Positions 20,324 through 30,500 of a stretch of 64,000 bases of DNA are shown here, one piece after another. The notes under the pieces were generated by a model, which was not told the origin of the DNA, ran no database searches, and was given only the letters and a program-made list of their open reading frames with translations. This DNA comes from Chrysogorgia sp. JL179-B06 (lineage: Eukaryota > Cnidaria > Anthozoa > Scleralcyonacea > Chrysogorgiidae): contig JAYKKM010000437.1 in the NCBI GenBank assembly GCA_035772405.1, positions 10,020,001 through 10,084,000 of the forward strand, given 5' to 3'. How positions within the stretch are numbered: the first letter of the stretch is position 1; each line of letters begins with the position of its first letter. Position numbers and translations under genes: made by a program.

Positions 20324-21238
20324 ATGAGTAAAAAGAAAAAAACTAAATTTTCTGCTGACTTTATTGAAAAAGCTTCAAGATTATTAAAAGGAGAGACATT
20401 AACTGATGAGGATTATTCTAATTATAGATTACATAGTAGTAGTAAAAAAAAATATAGACGTTTGAAATATGCTGTTAATAAAAATAATGAACAATGGGAA
20501 ATTGATTTAGCTGAAAATAAAGATTTAGCCCGATATAATAATCAATATCGTTATTGGTTGGTGTGTATTGATATTTTTTCAAGATTTTGTTGGGTAAAAT
20601 TAATAAAAAAGAAAACGTCTAATAATGTTAAAAATAAATTTGAAAGTATTCTTATTGAAGAAGGAATAGCCCCTCTTAAAATTCAAAGTGATGAAGGAAC
20701 AGAATTTCAAGATATACGTACGAAATTAAGTAAAAAGTATAATTTTGAAGTATTTCATACGTATAATAGAGAAATAAAAGCATCCCATGTGGAACGTGTA
20801 ATTGGAACTTTAAAAACAATGGTTCGTCGTGTTTTAACAATGACTGGAGAATTTGACTATATTCAGTATTTACCCCTTATTGTTAATCGTTATAATAATT
20901 CCCCACATAAAGCATTAGCTGGTGCAACACCTTTTGAAATTTATCGCGAAGAAAAAAAAGGAAAAATACGTAAAGTAAAAAATAAAATAGTACGTGATCA
21001 TTTAAATTATCCTATTCCCACTCAAGATCTGATACGAGAAGGTACTCGTGTACGTATTGTGAGAGTAAAAAATAATATTTTTGAAAAAAGTAGTCTTCGA
21101 CGATGGACTAATGAGATATTTGTTATTAAAAAAGTATTTATCACCGATCCCGTTACATATCAATTAGAAGACGAACAACGTGAAGAAATTAAAGGAATTT
21201 TTTATCGTGCTGAATTACAAGTTTTAAAAAAAAAATGA
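20324..21238 (+). CDS. Polinton-type DDE integrase
   Basis: 304 residues with the retroviral integrase fold. The catalytic triad is Asp61 (WEIDLAE), Asp123 (IQSDEGTEF) and Glu157 (ASHVERVIGTLK), followed by a C-terminal region with the PHKALAGATPFEIY motif and an SH3/chromo-like end (RVRIVRVKN, YQLEDE). It would insert the linear genome into host DNA using the AG-starting terminal repeats. The zinc-binding N-terminal HHCC domain is not evident. The TGA overlaps the penton ATG (ATGA). The frame is intact. Confidence 0.92.
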   Translation: MSKKKKTKFSADFIEKASRLLKGETLTDEDYSNYRLHSSSKKKYRRLKYAVNKNNEQWEIDLAENKDLARYNNQYRYWLVCIDIFSRFCWVKLIKKKTSNNVKNKFESILIEEGIAPLKIQSDEGTEFQDIRTKLSKKYNFEVFHTYNREIKASHVERVIGTLKTMVRRVLTMTGEFDYIQYLPLIVNRYNNSPHKALAGATPFEIYREEKKGKIRKVKNKIVRDHLNYPIPTQDLIREGTRVRIVRVKNNIFEKSSLRRWTNEIFVIKKVFITDPVTYQLEDEQREEIKGIFYRAELQVLKKK

Positions 21239-22194
21239 ATTTACACATTGATAGTAATTCAATATCAAGAGGACTTCAAAAGAATTTGATTAATGATTTT
21301 GAAATGAAAATTGCACAGCCTATTGATGCTTTGAACAATGAATGTTTTTTAGAAGTTTTACAAGTTTGTTATCCCCAAACAACTAAAAATATTGTAGGTG
21401 ATGAATGTTTTTTTTCATTCATCATAACCTATAAGAATTTTATACCCGAAGAAAATAATAATTCGGTATACGCCAGCAGTGAGTTCGTTTTTACATCGGA
21501 TAAATTTATTATACCCGACGGAATTTATGATTTGTCTTCATTAATTATATTTTTAAATAATATCTTAGAAGGATTTGAAATTTTTTGTACCATCGGGTCA
21601 AATGGGAAAGTAATTATTAATGTTAATGTTGAGATTGAGTATTGGGTATATGAAAATGCGAATAAAGCAGTCGATGGGTTACAGGTAAATGAATTTCGAT
21701 TATCTAACAAGACTACAATAGAAAAAAAGGGTATTCAATATGCTTCTTTTAATCAAAAGATTAATATATTATTTTCAAAAAAATTAGCTTTTATGCTAGG
21801 TTTAAAAAATGAAAAAGGTCTTGAAATCGTACCTCTCTTGTTTGAAATAAAAAAAGATAACCCTACACCTCGAACCCTTTTTTCTAAACATTTTGATTAC
21901 TTACCCGATGTATCTGACGGATTAAATAAAATGTTTATATATTGTGATGAAATAGAACTGGGGTTAGTTGGTGATAGTTGTTCCGAATTGTTAACAACAG
22001 TTCCCATTCAATGGAATCGACAAGGTGGTGGGGGGAATGGACAATTAGTTTGTTATAGTCCCCCAAAATCATTGAGAAAATTAAAAAAAGACATTATAAG
22101 AGAAATTCATATTAAAGTTAAAGATACTACAGGAAAATTAGTTCCTTTTGATTCAGGAACGCTTAGTATTGATTGTTTAATACATTCAACATAA
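21235..22194 (+). CDS. Minor capsid (penton) protein, single jelly roll
   Basis: 319 residues, starting within the integrase stop (ATGA). The C-terminal part is diagnostic: KMFIYCDEIELGLVGDSCSELL, then VPIQW, CYSPPKSLRKLKKDIIREIHIKVKDTTGKLVPFDSGTLSID, matching the Polinton penton ending in which a hydrophobic strand is followed by D-x-x-G-x-x-(I/V)-P-F-x-x-G. It would occupy the capsid vertices. It sits immediately downstream of integrase and upstream of the major capsid cluster. Confidence 0.82.
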   Translation: MNLHIDSNSISRGLQKNLINDFEMKIAQPIDALNNECFLEVLQVCYPQTTKNIVGDECFFSFIITYKNFIPEENNNSVYASSEFVFTSDKFIIPDGIYDLSSLIIFLNNILEGFEIFCTIGSNGKVIINVNVEIEYWVYENANKAVDGLQVNEFRLSNKTTIEKKGIQYASFNQKINILFSKKLAFMLGLKNEKGLEIVPLLFEIKKDNPTPRTLFSKHFDYLPDVSDGLNKMFIYCDEIELGLVGDSCSELLTTVPIQWNRQGGGGNGQLVCYSPPKSLRKLKKDIIREIHIKVKDTTGKLVPFDSGTLSIDCLIHST

Positions 22195-22562
22195 TGCTTT
22201 TGATTGTTCTTGAAGAAAAAAATGGGGAAATGATAATTAAAGAATATAAAATATTTTATCTTTTTTCTCTTTACGTGTTAGTAAATAGTGGGAACATTTT
22301 TTTATGGAATTTAAATTCGATTGAATATAAAAATATCAAAAATTCATTTCGAATTACGTGTGCAAACAAAATGGATTTCAGTGCAATAAAACAATCAAAA
22401 AAAATAAATAATGGAACGATTTCAGTTTCTTCATCTACTATTATTTCCAATGCAACACAACGTTTTATATATACTATAAAAGAATTATTTTATATTGACG
22501 AAAAAAATCCTTATACATCATTAAATGATGAGAAAAAAAATTCCCCTATTTTTTATTTATGA
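22194..22562 (+). CDS. Small late-cluster protein
   Basis: 122 residues from the ATG that overlaps the penton stop (TAATG). A hydrophobic stretch lies near residues 20-40 (IFYLFSLYVLVNSGNIFLW), a possible membrane segment; the rest is polar with many Ser/Thr/Asn. No family recognised. Position suggests a virion or assembly role. Confidence 0.5.
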   Translation: MLLIVLEEKNGEMIIKEYKIFYLFSLYVLVNSGNIFLWNLNSIEYKNIKNSFRITCANKMDFSAIKQSKKINNGTISVSSSTIISNATQRFIYTIKELFYIDEKNPYTSLNDEKKNSPIFYL

Positions 22563-22678
22563 GTGATAAAGAGGCTAAACAATCACTACAGTTCTTTATT
22601 AACTATGAGAATAACGTACCGTTAAAAGGTGAAGAAATTAAGATATATATAAATTTATTTGAAGAAAAAAATGACTGA
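22559..22678 (+). CDS. Mini-ORF in the overlapping late cluster
   Basis: 39 residues; the ATG overlaps the previous stop (ATGA) and the end overlaps the next gene's ATG at 22671. The tight overlaps at both ends argue that it is translated even though it is short. No domain recognised. Confidence 0.4.
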   Translation: MSDKEAKQSLQFFINYENNVPLKGEEIKIYINLFEEKND

Positions 22679-22895
22679 AAAAATAAATGAACTATCCGTA
22701 GAAGATTATACTGAATTGTTAAATGGTAGAAATCGTGGAAAAAATTATTCCTCATCATATTTTGTTGTGAAAAGAAAAAATAAAGAAAATCCAACTAAGA
22801 AAGAAATTTTATTAAATGAGGGTGTGGGGTTACCCCCAAATTTAAATTTAGATACTTATTATACAAGTGATAATAAAAAAAGAGAAAAAAAATAG
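22671..22895 (+). CDS. Small polar late-cluster protein
   Basis: 74 residues, charged (many Lys/Glu/Asn), with a NEGVGLPPNLNLDTYY segment near the C-terminus. It starts inside the preceding mini-ORF. Function unknown; part of the head-to-tail gene string between penton and major capsid. Confidence 0.45.
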   Translation: MTEKINELSVEDYTELLNGRNRGKNYSSSYFVVKRKNKENPTKKEILLNEGVGLPPNLNLDTYYTSDNKKREKK

Positions 22896-22978
22896 ATCCA
22901 AATGTAATACGTTTTTTACAAAATAGATAGACTGTGTAAAAAAAAGTATAAATAAAAAAAAAGTTATCTAAAAAAATC

Positions 22979-23035
22979 ATGTTGTGTATATTATTATTAT
23001 TTTTATTGTTGTTGTGGTTATTTGTTGTTTTTTAA
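22979..23035 (+). CDS. 18-residue hydrophobic peptide
   Basis: The frame encodes almost only Leu, Val, Phe, Ile and Trp, enough for a single membrane helix. GTATAAATAAA at about 22945 lies about 34 bp before the ATG, and the next gene starts 11 bp after the stop. It could be a real micro-membrane protein or merely a leader ORF. Confidence 0.3.
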   Translation: MLCILLLFLLLLWLFVVF

Positions 23036-23046
23036 AAATAAAATAA

Positions 23047-23208
23047 ATGACGCGTAAAAAATATACCAAAAAAAGAAAAAACAAAAGAGGAATAAGAAAA
23101 CGTAGAAGAAAAATACAAAAAGGAGGGTTTGGTGGCGCATTGGCACTGGGTATGTTTCTTCCTCAAGTGTTGGGAACACTTTCAAATATTCTTAAAATTA
23201 ACGTTTAA
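23047..23208 (+). CDS. Small basic QKGG protein with hydrophobic tail (core-protein-like)
   Basis: 53 residues: an extremely basic first half (KKYTKKRKNKRGIRKRRRK), then IQKGGFGG, then a hydrophobic tail (LALGMFLPQVLG). This layout matches the small basic virion peptides of adenoviruses and adintoviruses, where a protease trims at a Gly-Gly site. It lies directly before the major capsid gene. Confidence 0.6.
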   Translation: MTRKKYTKKRKNKRGIRKRRRKIQKGGFGGALALGMFLPQVLGTLSNILKINV

Positions 23209-23216
23209 AAAAAAAA

Positions 23217-24548
23217 ATGAGTAAAAAAATTGAAGATGTGGAAAAAAATGATATATTATTTAGCGAGCCTTTACAATTTTTTACTTCATCACCATATAAT
23301 GATACGTTTACGGAATGTCGTGAAACGGAAATTATCGCAACGCCTGTCGATAATCAATCGTCAGTATACACGTTTACAAGACATGGGAACGCCGTTGGAT
23401 TAATGAAAACAAGCGATGCTAAAATAATGGCTAGAGTATCGATTAGAAATGCTGCTGGAGTTATAGCACCTGCAGCATCGGGGTTTTCGATGATTACATT
23501 ACCCCTTCGTACAATGTGGAAAACAAAAGAATTAAAAATAAATGAAAATTTAATTACACCATCAGATAATTTTGCACATTTTGCATCATGGATACAATTT
23601 ATAATGCGTCAAACACCGTCGGGATATAAAGATTCTAAAGAGCTTAATTTAGCATATTTAGATACAGCCGAACATATGAGCGATATCGTGGGTTTCACTG
23701 ATAATGCTAATGTCGTGAATGCAGGAGGGAGACAAAAAACAATTGCATTTCAAAATCAATCACAGTATTTGATAGATGAGATTGATTGTTCATTATTTAG
23801 CGAAGGTGGTGCTGAAATATATATTCCTACAGCGTATAAAGTTGAATTACGTTTAACGCGGGCATTAAATACAATTGTAATGATGGGGGCCAATCATGCG
23901 AATATGCCCGTTGCTGATACTATAATTACCCTAGATGATTTTAAAATAAAAATTCCTGTATTTAAACCCAAAAAACAATTATCAAATGCTCTTAATATAG
24001 GGATGGTGACCCATAATAAAGAAACATTATATTATACAACCAATTATCGTTGTATTACTGAATCAGTAGCTGCAGGACGAAATTCACATCAAGTAATCGA
24101 TGTGTTTAATGGTAGCGTTCCTACACGTTTATATATTGTATTTTCGCCATTAGCAAATTGGAACGGAGCATATACTCATAATATTTTTGAGTTTAACTGG
24201 CCTAATTATGATAATGTTGAAGTTTCAGTAAATAACGCTGTTGTCGGGAGAATTGAAAATCATGCTGAAGCTTACTCAAAATTACGTTCGGTATTAAATC
24301 GCAACTATTCAGAAATGCCCATGACTTATAATGACTTTATAAACGGGTATTCTATATTAGCATTTGATTTAACAGATAATAGAGACTCTCATCTTGCAGT
24401 ATTACCCATAAGACCATCGGGAAATGTTAATGTAGATTTTCATTTTTCTCAAAATACAGTGGTAGGGGCGTTAATATTTGTTGGTGAATTTCGAAATGAA
24501 ATTAGAGTGGGATTAAATACCCCTGCAAGATTATTACACAGCATTTAA
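23217..24548 (+). CDS. Major capsid protein (double jelly roll)
   Basis: 443 residues, preceded by a run of A residues (AAAAAAAAATG). It has the two-barrel pattern of beta-strand segments of Polinton capsid proteins: N-terminal FFTSSPYNDTF and SVYTFTRHG, central IDCSLFSEGGAEIYIPTAYKVELRLTRA, and a C-terminal barrel with LAFDLTDNRD, RPSGNVNVDFHFS and ALIFVGEFRNEI. It forms the trimeric hexon-like capsomer of the icosahedral particle. The frame is intact. Identification rests on family-style motifs and position between penton and protease. Confidence 0.85.
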   Translation: MSKKIEDVEKNDILFSEPLQFFTSSPYNDTFTECRETEIIATPVDNQSSVYTFTRHGNAVGLMKTSDAKIMARVSIRNAAGVIAPAASGFSMITLPLRTMWKTKELKINENLITPSDNFAHFASWIQFIMRQTPSGYKDSKELNLAYLDTAEHMSDIVGFTDNANVVNAGGRQKTIAFQNQSQYLIDEIDCSLFSEGGAEIYIPTAYKVELRLTRALNTIVMMGANHANMPVADTIITLDDFKIKIPVFKPKKQLSNALNIGMVTHNKETLYYTTNYRCITESVAAGRNSHQVIDVFNGSVPTRLYIVFSPLANWNGAYTHNIFEFNWPNYDNVEVSVNNAVVGRIENHAEAYSKLRSVLNRNYSEMPMTYNDFINGYSILAFDLTDNRDSHLAVLPIRPSGNVNVDFHFSQNTVVGALIFVGEFRNEIRVGLNTPARLLHSI

Positions 24549-24584
24549 TTATCAACATTTGTGACAAGGGGATGTACAAAAAAA

Positions 24585-24716
24585 ATGAAGAACACAAAAC
24601 CCATTACAACAAAGAATAGAATAAAAAAACCAAAAATAAAAAAAACAGTTATTAACAAAATACCGCTAAATCGTGAACATATTCTTGTATTTCCACCGTT
24701 TTCAGTTTACGCATAA
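24585..24716 (+). CDS. Short basic late-cluster protein
   Basis: 43 residues, Lys/Arg-rich (IKKPKIKKTVINK) and ending in VFPPFSVYA. The ATG is preceded by an A8 tract as in other late genes. It lacks the QKGG motif. Could be a virion-associated or nucleic-acid-binding peptide. Confidence 0.4.
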   Translation: MKNTKPITTKNRIKKPKIKKTVINKIPLNREHILVFPPFSVYA

Positions 24717-24722
24717 AAAAAA

Positions 24723-25283
24723 ATGAATGAAGAAAAAAATGATGAATTAAATAAAGAAGAGGTAAAAAAAGACGAAAAAAATGATAATTCAAGAGATGAT
24801 GATGAAGAGGATGAAGTTGATAGTGAAAATGATAGCGATGTTGTTAGCGATGATGTTAGTGATGAAATGGATAGTGAAAGTTCCGTTACTTCTTCTTCAT
24901 CAAGTTGTGAAGATGATTTAAAATTTCTAGAAACATTAGTTCAATTAAATAAAATAAAGAAAAAAGCTTTTGAAAAAAAAAAAAAGGATTTTTTACCATC
25001 GTTAAAAAAATATCTTAAAGCAGATATTGATAAAAAAAATACGTTGTTAGATTCTCAATTAATTAATAAATTACAATACATTGCTAAAAATATTTTAAAT
25101 AAAAAAATTTCTATCCAACTTTCCAGTGATAATAAATATATTTTGAATAAGTTTTCAAAGAACAAAATAAAAGAAAAAGATTTAAAAATATTATTATCTG
25201 AGGATTTTCGTATAATCAACATATATCAAAAAGCATACAAATTACTTAACCAACAAATAAAAAAAAATGACCGAAGTAAATAA
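24723..25283 (+). CDS. Acidic N-terminus, helical C-terminus protein
   Basis: 186 residues: the first 65 are almost entirely Asp/Glu/Ser (DDDEEDEVDSEND, SSVTSSSSS), then a Lys-rich helical part (LNKIKKKAFEKKKKDFLPSLKKYLK) with predicted coiled coil. It overlaps the next gene by 17 bp. Position suggests a scaffold or packaging accessory protein; no family recognised. Confidence 0.5.
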   Translation: MNEEKNDELNKEEVKKDEKNDNSRDDDEEDEVDSENDSDVVSDDVSDEMDSESSVTSSSSSCEDDLKFLETLVQLNKIKKKAFEKKKKDFLPSLKKYLKADIDKKNTLLDSQLINKLQYIAKNILNKKISIQLSSDNKYILNKFSKNKIKEKDLKILLSEDFRIINIYQKAYKLLNQQIKKNDRSK

Positions 25284-25782
25284 AATGCAATTAATTAATC
25301 CGAGTAAATTAAATGAAATTTTAGATTTAATCAAAACTGATCATGAAAACGAAAAATTATTGCAGGGAATTAACAACAAAAATAATTTCGATCTTATTGA
25401 AAGTAAAAATAAAATGAAAGAAGAAATGAAAAAAGTTAATAATGATCAACGTGTCGCAGAGAGTATGGTTAGTTTTTTAAAAAGACAACAAAATATGAAA
25501 AGAAAAAGTAATGAACTTGAAAATGAGGTGTCCAATGATGAATCACCCGAGGTAAGGAAAACACCGACTGTGACAAGTGGTCAACAAATAAAAGAATTTC
25601 TTGAAAGGAAAAAAATTAAAATTGGGGGTACAGATATAATAAAATTAAACGGTGTTGCAATAAACCATCATGATTTATTATACGATTTAACGCATAATGT
25701 CAGCAAACAAAACATGTTCAATCTTACACAACATAAGCAGACGGTTGCAGACATATGCCCGCCTATTATATACGTAATATAA
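25267..25782 (+). CDS. Helical late-cluster protein of unknown function
   Basis: 171 residues, mostly helical and charged (NKMKEEMKKVNNDQRVAESMVSFLKRQQN). The C-terminal part IKIGGTDIIKLNG could be processed by the viral protease, whose targets commonly have Gly-Gly after a hydrophobic residue; this is inference. Overlaps the upstream gene. The terminal ICPPIIYVI is hydrophobic. Confidence 0.5.
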   Translation: MTEVNKMQLINPSKLNEILDLIKTDHENEKLLQGINNKNNFDLIESKNKMKEEMKKVNNDQRVAESMVSFLKRQQNMKRKSNELENEVSNDESPEVRKTPTVTSGQQIKEFLERKKIKIGGTDIIKLNGVAINHHDLLYDLTHNVSKQNMFNLTQHKQTVADICPPIIYVI

Positions 25783-25909
25783 AATTACGACAACGTTATA
25801 TAAATTTGGGAAAAACCACTTCGGGTCTTGCGAGTAACGAATAACCCTCTACATCACTCACCACCCACATTCTTACCCCGCCTTCAACGCCCTATTCAAC
25901 ACAAAGAAA
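25783..25909 (+). promoter_or_regulatory. Protease promoter and C-rich leader
   Basis: GTTATATAAAT at about 25794-25804 is a TATA box. It is followed by a leader of ~100 bp that is unusually C-rich on this AT-rich element (ACCCTCTACATCACTCACCA and more), leading to AAAATGGCG, a good initiation context. Confidence 0.5.
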
Positions 25910-26521
25910 ATGGCGACGCAAAAATCAATGAATTTACATTGTTTTTTAACCCAATTTTTATTTACGAACGAGATTAATAAAATTTCAAAAATAAATAAGT
26001 TTTTAAATAAATATTATTTGGGTACATTTCCTGCAAATATTTTTCCTAAAAAAATTTATTATCCCTCGTGTTGGATTTGGAATACGGATGAAGCAGATGA
26101 AAACGGTCAACATTGGGTTGCTATATGGGTGGATAAAGAAAAACATATGAATTTTTTTGATTGTTTTGCAAAAGATGTCTCGTTTTATAAACGTGAATAT
26201 TGGTATGATTATAGTGTAAAAAAAGGACTAACATTTCAATATATTCAAAGTAAACAATTACAATCCAAAAATACTGGCGTGTGTGGAAATTGGAGTTTAT
26301 TATATTTATACAATCAATGTCGTAATGAATTCGAAAATAATAATAAACAAAAAATATTTAAAAATGAACGTATTAAACTAAAAAATGATATTAAATTAAA
26401 AAAGAAAATAGAAACAATTTTAGGTCGTGTACTCGTGGGAATATATAATAAAAAATGTAAAAAAAATTGTAAGAGTAATAACAATCAGTCATGTTGTAGT
26501 TTTAATAATGCCAATTTTTAA
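25910..26521 (+). CDS. Adenain-like cysteine protease
   Basis: 203 residues. Catalytic set in adenain/Ulp1-clan order: His68 (GQHWVAIWV), Asp84 (MNFFDCF), Gln118 and Cys125 (NTGVCGNWSL), with Gln seven residues before Cys as in adenovirus protease. The C-terminus is Lys/Asn/Cys-rich. It would process virion proteins after assembly; the QKGG basic proteins are candidate substrates. Last gene of the plus-strand late cluster, facing the minus-strand cluster. Confidence 0.85.
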   Translation: MATQKSMNLHCFLTQFLFTNEINKISKINKFLNKYYLGTFPANIFPKKIYYPSCWIWNTDEADENGQHWVAIWVDKEKHMNFFDCFAKDVSFYKREYWYDYSVKKGLTFQYIQSKQLQSKNTGVCGNWSLLYLYNQCRNEFENNNKQKIFKNERIKLKNDIKLKKKIETILGRVLVGIYNKKCKKNCKSNNNQSCCSFNNANF

Positions 26522-26568
26522 TTAAACAAAAAAATTAATTATTTATAGTGATTTATGGATTTTTTAAT

Positions 26569-26799
26569 TTAACCATTTAACCAGCGGTCAACATCGCTAA
26601 AACTAATATTACGACCCCCTTTTTGTTTTCTTTTTCGAGCACCCCCTTTTTGTTTTCTTTTTCTTTTTCGAATACCAATTCCCAATTGATTTCCAACTAA
26701 CGATCCCAAAGGTCCAAAAATATCTAGAGCACTACCCCCTTTTTGTTTCTTTTTTCTAAGGATAATTCCCCTCCTGCTTCTATATCTTCTTCTTGCCAT
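26569..26799 (-). CDS. Basic core-like protein with three QKGG motifs
   Basis: 76 residues: RRRYRSRRG N-terminus, then KQKGG at about residues 18-22, 49-53 and 57-61, separated by an aliphatic segment (DIFGPLGSLVGNQLGIG) and RKRKRK stretches. It resembles adenovirus-type small core proteins (pX/mu) and the corresponding adintovirus proteins. Three identical sites are what a polyprotein-like precursor cut by the viral protease would show. A stop-adjacent motif FSDVDRWLNG ends the protein. Confidence 0.65.
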   Translation of the reverse strand: MARRRYRSRRGIILRKKKQKGGSALDIFGPLGSLVGNQLGIGIRKRKRKQKGGARKRKQKGGRNISFSDVDRWLNG

Positions 26800-26913
26800 G
26801 TTTTTAAAAAAAATTCATACACACCCCCATACTATATATACTTTTAAAAAAAACGATTTTCAACAACTCTTTTTATTTTTTTAACAAACATTTATTTTTC
26901 TTTTTACATTTAT

Positions 26914-27591
26914 TTACAAATCATAGATTATCGTTGATTCATGTGGAAATACATTGGTTCTAATTCTACAATTTTCATACCCTTTTCTACAATTATCAAA
27001 TACCAAATAACCATAGGGTTTCTCATTAATTTCACTTAATACTTTATTAAATCTATTTCTATTAATTTTTTTATTATCACATATCGTATACATATTATTA
27101 TAATCACTTAAATTTTTAAACATAACATAATATTGACTATTGACACGTAAATTTCGCAATTTACCATTACCATATGTTAAATTTTGACATGTAAAAATAA
27201 CACTAATATTACGAAGATGGACATCTTGAGTTGCAATATTATCTATTCTTTCAAGATTTTCCTTTGATGATGTTGCAACTAACATGAGATCATCTAATAT
27301 TATTAACGTATTTTCACGGGTATTCGTTTGTATATCAGTAATGCGAGGAATACCCCTTTGACAATCGATAAATTCAACACTAATATCTGTTTTTTCCGCA
27401 AGAACTTTTTCCATTTCAGCGTACAGAGGTTGATAAATTGAATATAAATAAACAATTTTAACAATTGCCGGTGTAATCATAATGTTAATATTTTTCAATA
27501 ATTGTAATATCCAAAATGTTTTCCCACTTTGACTAGGACCACATAACGTTAACATAAAAGGGTGTTGAAATGGTAATGAAACATTGTTCAT
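26914..27591 (-). CDS. FtsK/HerA-family genome-packaging ATPase
   Basis: 225 residues. Walker A GPSQSGKT at residues 18-25 preceded by a hydrophobic strand (FMLTLC); Walker B TLIILDD at 95-101; FTCQNLTYG near 153 fits the following sensor strand. This is the A32-like packaging ATPase carried by Polintons, adintoviruses and virophages; it drives DNA into preformed capsids. The start codon follows the polymerase stop by one base. Confidence 0.88.
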   Translation of the reverse strand: MNNVSLPFQHPFMLTLCGPSQSGKTFWILQLLKNINIMITPAIVKIVYLYSIYQPLYAEMEKVLAEKTDISVEFIDCQRGIPRITDIQTNTRENTLIILDDLMLVATSSKENLERIDNIATQDVHLRNISVIFTCQNLTYGNGKLRNLRVNSQYYVMFKNLSDYNNMYTICDNKKINRNRFNKVLSEINEKPYGYLVFDNCRKGYENCRIRTNVFPHESTIIYDL

Positions 27592-27592
27592 T

Positions 27593-30500
27593 TCAGTTAT
27601 CTAAAAATCCAAACGGAATCGTATTAAAATTATTTTTAACAACACGTTTATTAAATGTAAATGAAAATTTTTTTATTTCATCCTCAATAAAAATATGATT
27701 AAGTTTATCTTTACATATTTTATTGTGATATTTAATTTCGATGATCTGATCTTGATTTTTAACACATTGTGTCAAGGATAAAAAATTCAATTTTTCTTTT
27801 ATTGTTTCATTTTTTAAAGTAAAACCTTTGACATGAATACATTCCTGATTTAAATTAGTTATATACGCGTAACATTTTGGACCCGTTGAACAAAAATTTG
27901 TTATCCACTCATTTTCATTTAATTCATTCGTTAAATCTCCTAAATAATTTCCCGTTTTAACATCAGTATAATTATTTTCATCAGATATATAAATAACAGA
28001 ATCTGTATCAAAATATAAAACGCGATCGTCTAATTTAACGAGTAACTCGTATAATTTCAAACGTGCATATGCAGTAACAAAACATGCAATGATTACATTT
28101 CCCGTTTTTAGAGGGGTTGTTGCATCATCAATTTTTTCATATGTGCAACGTAATAATGTTTCGTTTATAAATTCCATCGATGTTAATTTTTTACTTTTAT
28201 CATTGGCGATATTTAATAATTCTTCATAATCGTTTAAAAAACACACTTGTGTATTATTTTCGTTTTGGGCAAATTTTCCCCATAACGAATTTAAAAATGT
28301 TTTTGCAATAGTTCTTAATCCGGGATTTTTCTCTATTTTGTCTTTATCTAAATAAACATTTTCATTTTTTAAATAATCATCACAATACTGTTTAATTTTA
28401 TCATCATTTTTACTTCCATCTGCGTTCAAACAATCCGTAGGAATTCCTGAAGATTCTTGTTTGATTTTTAAAAATTGATTTACGTATTGTGAAAAGATTT
28501 TTTCTTTGCGTTCAAAATGATATATTTCGTAAAGAGCAATTATTTTATATCCCCTATCTATAGCAACATTAATCTCAACACTAGTCCAAGTACCCGTCAA
28601 GTATCGATCGCTTTCATTATGTTCACATTTATTACATTTATCCACAGCACATTTATAACATAATGGAAATAATAATTTCCCATCTATTCTAACGGGTAAA
28701 ACAGGAAAGTAAATATTTCGAGGAGGTGAAATACAACATTTTACTAAACCAAATATGTCCTTGATTTTTATTTTATTACAATCTTTCCCCAGTAAAATAG
28801 TAGGATGACCCACGGGAAAATCATAATTTTTTTGTACATGAGTGTATAGCGATGTAAAATCTACATAACTTATTCGTTCGTTGGGTTTTGTTTCTTTAAA
28901 TAAACATACGGGGGAAGTTCGTCCACCATATAATGCGTCACGTGGTGTTAAAGGAGTAAACGGATAAAATTTTATTTTCTTTTCAATTAATTGTTTCTGT
29001 GTATATATTTTTTCTTCTAAATAATCACATTCCCACATCTCGATTAATTTGTAACCGGCATTTTTTATTGTCCAAGAAAAACGTTGCGTATTTGCATATA
29101 AATTACCAAATTTTTCGTTTGTAAGAACGTTTAATGCATAGGGGTCAAAACATTTGGGACATCCGTGATAAAAACAACCATGAAATTGATATATCGTTTC
29201 ATTATAAAAACCATCGACAAAACGTCCTAGAACTTTTTTCTCCCCATTTTGTGAACAGATATATTCTAAATTTCCTCCTAATTCTCGATTAATTTCATCT
29301 AACCAATCAATAGCAATTAAACTCTGTTTTACACCCCCCCTATACCCCGAAGCAGGAATAATTCCTACACAATTTTTTTTTAAAAAATTAAGTCTATACA
29401 CTTTCAAAGCTAAACTAGCAATCATAATACAATTCTTTGCATAAAAGGGTGTAATATGACCTATGGTACCGATCATTGTAGAAAATTTAACACATCCCTT
29501 TCTTAAAATATCTACATCACTACAACAATAATAATAAATCTCTTTACGAAATATATATTTCTCTTTTTTTTTTTCTAAATACCATTTTTCAAATTCATTA
29601 AGTGTTGCTGTATTCATATTTTTCGTATCAAAAAATTTCCGATCTACAATTTCACCCTCATAAGTTAAATCGTAAAATTCATAAGGATGAAATCCCTTAC
29701 ATTCCCCTTGAAAATCCATTGCTTTTGGAATATCCGCTAATTTCATACTAAAAAACAAATAACTATCGAGGATTCTAATATTTTGTTCTTTAATTATTAA
29801 ACTCATTATTTTAGTACCGTTCATTATAGTATTCGGTATTATCTGTTTTATTTCTAAAAGATATTTTAAAATAAAAATAGTATCAAATCTACCCCCGTTA
29901 TGAGCTATCCAAACGGAATTTGTTTGTTCAAACATAAATTCACATAAAGTTTCAATAACATTGTTATCAAAAATAAATTGTCTATTCCCACAACAACTAA
30001 CTTTTTCAATAGTATTATCGATAATTTCTTGATCCTTTTTTCAAATATTTTTGTTTTTTTAAATTCAATATGTTGACATTTTTTACATACCTTTTGGACG
30101 ATACAATAAAACGGTACGAGCAATTTAGTTTCGGTTACTTTTGTTTCAAAATCAAAAAAAAATAAAGTGGGTTCACTTTCTTCCCCCTTGTTATATTCAA
30201 GTGAAATGGGTTTCACATAACAAAAATGAGGTTGTTTCATGTATTTATCACAATGAAAACAAAATCGTTTGCTACAATCATGTTTAACTGTTTTATTAGA
30301 AAAAATGAAAAAGAATCGAGGACAAATTTTTGTTACAGGTTTTACAATAAAACAAATATTGACAAGGTGTTAAACGGTTATAATTATCCTGAGAAGGTTT
30401 AAAAATTTTATTTGTTAAATGATTTGTAAAACAATTTTCATTATAAAAAATTATATCACAACTGCTACAAATAAGTTTATTATTTTTATCTTTACAATTA

